Positions 32,564 through 37,332 of a stretch of DNA of 37,332 nucleotides are shown here, piece after piece; the stretch's first letter is position 1; the number at the start of each line of letters is the position of its first letter. The stretch lies in assembly GCA_902796265.1 (NCBI GenBank), contig CADBOG010000107.1, positions 1-37,332 on the forward strand, given 5' to 3'. Made by a program: the position numbers and the translations under genes. Source of the DNA: an uncultured Bacteroidota bacterium. Its GTDB lineage: Bacteria > Bacteroidota > Bacteroidia > Bacteroidales > P3. Under the pieces are notes generated by a model. It was not told the DNA's origin and ran no database searches. It saw only the letters and a list, made by a program, of their open reading frames with translations.

Positions 32564-35203
32564 ATGACATCAAACGAAATAAGAACCAGTTTTTTAAAGT
32601 ATTTTGAGAGCAAGGGTCACCATGTTGTTCCTTCTGCTCCTATGGTAGTCAAGAATGACCCCACTCTGATGTTCACCAATGCTGGCATGAACCAGTTTAA
32701 GGACATTTTTTTAGGCAACAGTGCATCACAGTATGCAAGAGTGTGTGACTCGCAAAAATGCTTGCGTGTCAGCGGCAAACATAATGATTTGGAAGAGGTG
32801 GGTCATGATACCTACCACCACACAATGTTTGAGATGCTGGGCAACTGGAGCTTCGGCGACTACTTCAAGAAAGAAGCCATCGCCTTTGGTTGGGAGTTTC
32901 TGACAGAGGTAATGAAGATTGATAAGAACAATCTGTATGTCACTGTGTTTGGTGGCGACGAGAAGGAAGGCTTGGCAATGGATGGCGAGGCATACGAGTA
33001 CTGGAAAGAGCATATTGCTGAGGAGAGGATTTTGAAAGGCTCAAAGAAAGACAACTTCTGGGAAATGGGCGATCAAGGTCCTTGCGGTCCTTGCAGCGAG
33101 ATTCATGTAGACCTTCGCAGCGAAGAAGAAAAGGCCAAAGTGCCTGGTGCTGAACTTGTAAATAAGGACAACCCTCTGGTTATTGAGATATGGAATCTTG
33201 TCTTTATGCAGTATAACCGTTTGGCAAATGGCACCTTGGAGCCGTTGAAAGCCAAACATATAGATACCGGTATGGGTTTCGAGAGACTTTGTATGGTTAT
33301 GCAAGGTAAGAAATCGAACTATGATACTGATGTATTCCAACCTCTGATTCAGGCTATTGCAAAGAAAGCAGGATTAGAATACGGCAAGAACGAGGAGGCC
33401 GACGTTGCTATGAGAGTATGTGCTGACCACTTGAGAGCAGTAAGCTTTTCTATTGCTGACGGGCAGTTGCCTTCTAACGCAAAAGCAGGTTATGTGATTC
33501 GTCGAATCCTGCGTCGTGCGGTACGTTATGGATATACTTTCTTGGGATTCAAAGAACCTTTTATCAATACGTTGGTACCCACGCTGGTGGCACAGATGGG
33601 CGACCATTTCCCCGAATTGAAGAAACAACAGGATTTGATTTGCAAGATTATACTAGAGGAAGAGCAGTCGTTCCTGAAGACTTTGACGGGTGGTATTAAG
33701 CGCTTTGAAGATTATATTGAGAAGGCTCTTGAATGTGAAACATCATGTGAGGCTTGTGAGCAGAAGATTAAAGTAGACAAGGTTATTGATGGAGCTTTTG
33801 CATTCGAACTTTTTGATACATACGGTTTCCCCATCGATTTGACACAACTGATGGCTGCAGAGAAAGGCTGGACAGTTGATATGGACGGTTTCGCTAAAGG
33901 CCTTGCCGAACAGAAAGACCGTTCGCGTGCTGCTGCAAAGACCGAAAGCGATGACTGGGTTGAGGTTGAGAAAGGCGAACAGGAGTTTGTGGGATATGAT
34001 GAACTGACATGCGATGTGAAGATATTGCGTTATCGTCACGTCAGAGCTAAAGACCGCGAATTCTATCAGCTTGTCTTCGACCGCACACCATTCTACGGAG
34101 AGGGTGGTGGTCAGGTTGGCGACTTAGGTACCATTGGTGCAGGCGATGAGGTGATTCCTATTGTTGACACTAAGAAGGAAAACAACCTAATTGTGCATAT
34201 TGTCACTAAGTTGCCCAGCGACCTCAAGGCTACATTCAAGGCAGAGGTCGACAAATGCCGCAGGTTTGCAATACAGTGTAACCACTCTGCCACACACTTG
34301 TTGCACAAGGCTTTGCGTAATGTGCTTGGTACACATGTTGAGCAGAAAGGATCGAGTGTTGACGACCAGAGGTTGCGTTTCGACTTCTCACATTTTGCAA
34401 AGCTCACTAAGGAAGAGATTCGCGAGGTCGAGAAACAGGTGAATATTGATATCTGGCATGCAATAGCTCTTGAGGAGCATCGTGCTATGCCTATCGACGA
34501 GGCTCGCAAACTTGGTGCAATGGCACTGTTTGGAGAGAAATATGGCGAGAAGGTTCGCGTTGTGAAGTTTGGCGACAGTGTTGAGTTCTGTGGCGGTACA
34601 CATACAGACAACACTGGTCATATTGGTTTGTTCCGTATTGTCAGTGAAGGTGCTATAGCAGCAGGTATGCGTCGTATTGAGGCTGTAACTGGTGCTGCCG
34701 CAATGCGTTATGTTGACGACATGCAGGATCAGTTGGAAAATGCCAAAGGTTTGCTTAAGAATCCTAAAGACCTAGGTGCTGCCATTCAGCGTATGCAAGA
34801 CGAGGCAGCAGAACTGAGACAGCAAATTGCTGCATTCCAGAAAGAGAAGGTTGCATCTATGTGTCGTTCTTTGGCCGATGAGCTGTCGAAGAATCCTGTT
34901 CTTGTAAAGAGGATGGATTGCGATATCATGCAGCTGAAAGACGGAGTCATGCAGTTGAGAAGTCAGTTCCCTGATATGGCGCTGGTGCTTGGTAGTGTTG
35001 TTGCCGATAAACCTCAACTGATGATAAGCTTTGGTGAAAACCGCGTTGCTACTGGTAAGAATGCAGGCAACATAATCCGTGCTGCAGGCAAGGAGATACA
35101 AGGCGGTGGTGGCGGTCAGCCGGGATATGCCACAGCAGGAGGCAAGAATGCTGCTGGATTGGACAACGCCTTGAAAGTGGCAAAAGAGGAAATCGAAAAA
35201 TGA
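32564..35203 (+). CDS. alaS: Alanyl-tRNA synthetase
   Basis: The 879-residue protein is a full-length AlaRS. It has the class II catalytic domain (EIRTSFLKYFESKGHHVVPS, LMFTNAGMNQFKDIFLG, GPCGPCSEIHVD, DTGMGFERL). The tRNA-recognition region (AVSFSIADGQLPSNAKAGYV, IRRILRRAVRYG) follows, then the editing domain with its zinc-site motifs (CNHSATHLLH near 570-579 and CGGTHTDNTGHI near 676-687), and the C-terminal domain ending GGGGGQPGYATAGG. It charges tRNA-Ala and removes mis-attached Ser or Gly. A Cys-rich insert, CETSCEACEQKIK (about residue 395), is worth noting. The stop overlaps the next start by ATGA, so the following membrane protein is translationally coupled. Confidence 0.98.
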   Translation: MTSNEIRTSFLKYFESKGHHVVPSAPMVVKNDPTLMFTNAGMNQFKDIFLGNSASQYARVCDSQKCLRVSGKHNDLEEVGHDTYHHTMFEMLGNWSFGDYFKKEAIAFGWEFLTEVMKIDKNNLYVTVFGGDEKEGLAMDGEAYEYWKEHIAEERILKGSKKDNFWEMGDQGPCGPCSEIHVDLRSEEEKAKVPGAELVNKDNPLVIEIWNLVFMQYNRLANGTLEPLKAKHIDTGMGFERLCMVMQGKKSNYDTDVFQPLIQAIAKKAGLEYGKNEEADVAMRVCADHLRAVSFSIADGQLPSNAKAGYVIRRILRRAVRYGYTFLGFKEPFINTLVPTLVAQMGDHFPELKKQQDLICKIILEEEQSFLKTLTGGIKRFEDYIEKALECETSCEACEQKIKVDKVIDGAFAFELFDTYGFPIDLTQLMAAEKGWTVDMDGFAKGLAEQKDRSRAAAKTESDDWVEVEKGEQEFVGYDELTCDVKILRYRHVRAKDREFYQLVFDRTPFYGEGGGQVGDLGTIGAGDEVIPIVDTKKENNLIVHIVTKLPSDLKATFKAEVDKCRRFAIQCNHSATHLLHKALRNVLGTHVEQKGSSVDDQRLRFDFSHFAKLTKEEIREVEKQVNIDIWHAIALEEHRAMPIDEARKLGAMALFGEKYGEKVRVVKFGDSVEFCGGTHTDNTGHIGLFRIVSEGAIAAGMRRIEAVTGAAAMRYVDDMQDQLENAKGLLKNPKDLGAAIQRMQDEAAELRQQIAAFQKEKVASMCRSLADELSKNPVLVKRMDCDIMQLKDGVMQLRSQFPDMALVLGSVVADKPQLMISFGENRVATGKNAGNIIRAAGKEIQGGGGGQPGYATAGGKNAAGLDNALKVAKEEIEK

Positions 35204-35658
35204 ATATGGAAGATATCTTGCAAGGTTCGCTGAGACGGTATCATATAGAGGCCGTGGTAGATGACAATCCTTTAGGGATTGTCTATAGAGCTTTTGCCCG
35301 TCGCAAGATGGGGGAGGGGATTCATCGTCGCTATTTCGCCATATTGGAAAAATGCGAGAATGTGTCCCTTCCCGACTTCAATGCAGCCGTGCAGGAGACC
35401 ATTCTCACAGCGCCATTCAAGATGCATGTCGAGGAGAAAATATCCGAAGGAGGCCGCTATTATGTAGTGCTTGCCAAAGGTGAGGCTCCGAGGACCGTCA
35501 ATCCGACTTGGAAGAAGCTGCAGAACAAAGGATACTTGATGCTATTCCTTGCTGCGTTTATACTGATATTGCTGATAATACGACTTTCACAATCTCCTAA
35601 CGATGATGCTCAACCTATTGTTTCAGATGAGCATGCAATTGAGTCAGTCGATTTGTAA
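35200..35658 (+). CDS. Membrane protein with kinase-N-lobe-like start, coupled to alaS
   Basis: The 152-residue protein starts in the alaS stop (ATGA); a second ATG two codons in is possible. Residues ~13-50 (RYHIEAVVDDNPLGIVYRAF, then GIHRRYFAILEK) read like the glycine-loop and beta-3 strands of a Ser/Thr protein kinase N-lobe (xYxIexxlxxGxFGxVYxA ... xxAIK). However, the catalytic lysine is not in place and no C-lobe follows, so it cannot be an active kinase. Residues ~111-129 form a transmembrane helix (GYLMLFLAAFILILLIIRL) with a short acidic tail outside. It is either a degenerate kinase fragment or a small anchored protein with chance similarity. Coupling to alaS suggests constitutive expression. 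Confidence 0.65.
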   Translation: MNMEDILQGSLRRYHIEAVVDDNPLGIVYRAFARRKMGEGIHRRYFAILEKCENVSLPDFNAAVQETILTAPFKMHVEEKISEGGRYYVVLAKGEAPRTVNPTWKKLQNKGYLMLFLAAFILILLIIRLSQSPNDDAQPIVSDEHAIESVDL

Positions 35659-35704
35659 AGACAATGACTTCCTGTTAGTTTTGTGATTGATTTATGAATC
35701 GGGA

Positions 35705-36055
35705 TTAGTCAATTTTTGTGAAGACTGCTTCGGGGACATCGCGGTCGGTGTAGTGGCGTGAACAGGTGGTCTTGGAGTAGTTTTTGTCCCAGTAGATTCG
35801 GGCGTTAATATAGGCATTTTCTTTAAGGATGCGGTCGGCACCGTATACGACAACAACATTATGGTAGTTGTCGCCAGTACGTGTTGTATAGTCGCCGCCT
35901 ATGGAGTCGGGACTTGAAATCTCGATGGCATAACCCATTTCCGAGATGCCATTGCATATCTCATAATCAACCACTGTGCCAGTTATAGCAAAATCGTCAT
36001 GTTTCACACATGAAGCGAGGAGAATAACGGAGAAAAAGAATATGAATTTTCGCAT
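35705..36055 (-). CDS. Small lipoprotein
   Basis: The 116-residue protein begins MRKFIFFFSVILLASC, with LLASC as lipobox and C16 the lipid site. The mature part (DDFAITGTVVDYEICN, NVVVVYGADRILKENAYINA) looks all-beta and contains two further Cys (CNG, CSRHY) that could pair. Small lipoproteins of this kind are frequent in Bacteroidetes. I do not recognise a family. It is transcribed away from alaS and shows no operon partner; dapD lies 158 bp upstream on the same strand, with a degenerate repeat between them. Confidence 0.7.
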   Translation of the reverse strand: MRKFIFFFSVILLASCVKHDDFAITGTVVDYEICNGISEMGYAIEISSPDSIGGDYTTRTGDNYHNVVVVYGADRILKENAYINARIYWDKNYSKTTCSRHYTDRDVPEAVFTKID

Positions 36056-36100
36056 AATGATTAGGTCAATCAGATATTTGGTTGTTCTAAAACTCAGATG

Positions 36101-36165
36101 TTCGGATGATATGATTTTCGAATAATTAGCTATTCGGATGTTATGATTTATTGAATAATCAGATA
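36101..36165. repeat. Two degenerate 32-bp direct repeats
   Basis: TTCGGATGATATGATTTT with a GAATAATTAG tail (from 36101) recurs as TTCGGATGTTATGATTTA with a GAATAATCAG tail (from 36133). The stretch between the lipoprotein and dapD genes is otherwise AT-rich with words such as AGATATTT repeated. Confidence 0.65.
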
Positions 36166-36213
36166 TACGTGTTTACAAAAGTTTAGATATTTAGATTCAT
36201 ATTAAAACTAATA

Positions 36214-37026
36214 TCACACTGGTACGTCGAAGTCGCGGAGGGCAGCATTGAGGGATGTCTTTTTGTCGGTGCTTTCTTTTCTCTGTCCGATGATGAGGGC
36301 GCAGGAGACGGAATAATCGCCAGCGGGGAAGTGCTTGACATAGCTGCCTGGTATCACCACACTACGTGGAGGTACATATCCTTGATAATAGAGTGGTTCA
36401 TTGTGGGTTACATCGATGATTTTTGTGCTAGCAGTTATAACAGTTCCTGCACCAAGCACCACCTCGTAGCCGAGATGTACCCCTTCGACAACAATGCAAC
36501 GAGAACCAATGAAGCAATGGTCTTCAATAATGACAGGAGCAGCCTGAACTGGTTCGAGGACACCTCCAATGCCTACTCCACCGCTGAGATGTACATTCTT
36601 GCCTATCTGTGCGCAACTGCCAACAGTTGCCCATGTGTCGACCATAGTTCCACAATCGACATAAGCACCGATGTTGACGTAGCTTGGCATCATCACAACC
36701 CCTTTTGCAAGGTAGGCTCCATAGCGAGCAACAGCAGGAGGCACCACACGGACACCTTGAGAGGCGTAGTCATGCTTGAGAGGAATCTTGTCATGGTACT
36801 CGAAAGGACCAGCTTCAGTTGTCTCCATGCCGCAGATGGGGAAATAAAGAAGAACAGCTTTCTTGACCCACTCATTGACGTGCCATGCGTCACCAACTGG
36901 TTCAGCTACACGGATTAGACCCTTGTCAAGTTGGTCGATGACTTTTGAAATAGCTTCACGCACTTCGGGATTGGCGAGGAGATCACGGTTCTCGAATGCC
37001 TGTTCAATAATATCCTGTGTTGTCAT
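36214..37026 (-). CDS. dapD: Tetrahydrodipicolinate N-succinyltransferase
   Basis: I start at ATG 37026 (MTTQDIIEQAFENRDLL), giving 270 residues, the usual DapD length; the frame to 37080 adds 18 unlikely residues. The C-terminal two thirds are left-handed beta-helix hexapeptide repeats (VVMMPSYVNIGAYVDCGTMV, WATVGSCAQIGKNVHLSGGV, IIEDHCFIGSRCIVVEGVHL). The conserved GVRVVPPAVARYG precedes them. The enzyme uses succinyl-CoA to succinylate tetrahydrodipicolinate in the diaminopimelate/lysine pathway. No other dap gene is adjacent. 37027-37332 holds no gene I can support, only two GTTTCAA heptamers on the minus strand (37224-37237). Confidence 0.97.
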   Translation of the reverse strand: MTTQDIIEQAFENRDLLANPEVREAISKVIDQLDKGLIRVAEPVGDAWHVNEWVKKAVLLYFPICGMETTEAGPFEYHDKIPLKHDYASQGVRVVPPAVARYGAYLAKGVVMMPSYVNIGAYVDCGTMVDTWATVGSCAQIGKNVHLSGGVGIGGVLEPVQAAPVIIEDHCFIGSRCIVVEGVHLGYEVVLGAGTVITASTKIIDVTHNEPLYYQGYVPPRSVVIPGSYVKHFPAGDYSVSCALIIGQRKESTDKKTSLNAALRDFDVPV

Positions 37027-37332
37027 ATATTTTTTCTGATTAGTTGCAATAAAATATGATTGTTTAACGTTATTTTGCATAAGTTATTATTTTGAACGTT
37101 AATTTTTATAATAGAATCAGGTGATTTCAGACAATTATTTCCGATAAAAACTGAATCTATTATTGTTTTTTGTTCGACGTATAAATCACCATGTGCGGTC
37201 AGATATATCTTGTACCCGATTACTTGAAACTTGAAACTTAAATCCTTAGAAACTGTTTTGATTTTAACCAATAAATCTGTTAAGCATAAGTCTGATGAAA
37301 GCAACTTGCACCATAGCTTGCGCTGAATTAGC

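Noticed and set aside
37023-37304. A 93-codon minus-strand ORF whose stop overlaps the dapD start by ATGA
   Set aside because: The overlap is attractive, but the sequence is AT-rich, includes the translated heptamer repeat (KFQVIGYK region) and shows no protein pattern; it is more likely the dapD leader.

Overview
The window looks like chromosomal DNA of a member of the order Bacteroidales (Bacteroidetes); I cannot name a genus. The reasons are: proteins with type IX secretion system (T9SS) sorting domains of both type A and type B, a PorD-type protein, DUF3667, BspA-like leucine-rich repeats, a YfhO-family membrane protein, and repeated promoter boxes of the Bacteroidetes form TAnnTTTG, one of them with TTTG 20 bp upstream.

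Layout. (1) 1-4400 is an accessory, partly decayed region. It holds a WG-repeat protein cut by the left edge, preceded by a 30-codon ORF and a duplicated promoter; an unknown 189-residue gene; the C-terminal stub of a DUF4143-type ATPase beside a 32-bp-period repeat array; a single-HKD phospholipase-D-like protein; a one-pass membrane protein; and the N-terminal stub of a mobile-element DUF3987-type protein beside a 21-bp inverted repeat. (2) 4596-12920 is a surface-protein block: a giant FN3-type T9SS adhesin with a duplicated signal peptide, a terminator, then a sigma factor followed 28 bp later by a BspA-like LRR T9SS protein. The sigma factor carries a transmembrane helix and a C-terminus resembling a T9SS sorting domain. 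(3) 12922-19335 is mostly housekeeping: a DUF3667 membrane protein, the pepE-gyrB operon, a PorD-like T9SS protein and a PLP aminotransferase. (4) 19406-22853 holds a lipoprotein and a type-B-sorted T9SS protein. (5) 22866-29212 is a compact six-gene operon behind a textbook Bacteroidetes promoter: IspD/TarI-type cytidylyltransferase, Fom1-like cytidylyltransferase-PEP mutase fusion, phosphonopyruvate decarboxylase, iron-type alcohol dehydrogenase, LicD and a GT4 glycosyltransferase. (6) 29274-37026 holds a YfhO protein, a GroES-like protein, alaS with a translationally coupled membrane protein, a lipoprotein and dapD.

How the genes work together. The phosphonate operon reads as a pathway from phosphoenolpyruvate to phosphonopyruvate, phosphonoacetaldehyde and 2-hydroxyethylphosphonate (HEP), then CMP-HEP, with LicD placing HEP on a glycan. 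The best candidate for something undescribed is the membrane-anchored sigma factor with a sorting-domain-like tail, lying between two T9SS cargo genes. It could couple T9SS traffic or envelope state to transcription of surface proteins.

The intergenic regions also carry a family of heptamer arrays (GTTYCAR)n. No tRNA, rRNA or CRISPR array was seen.
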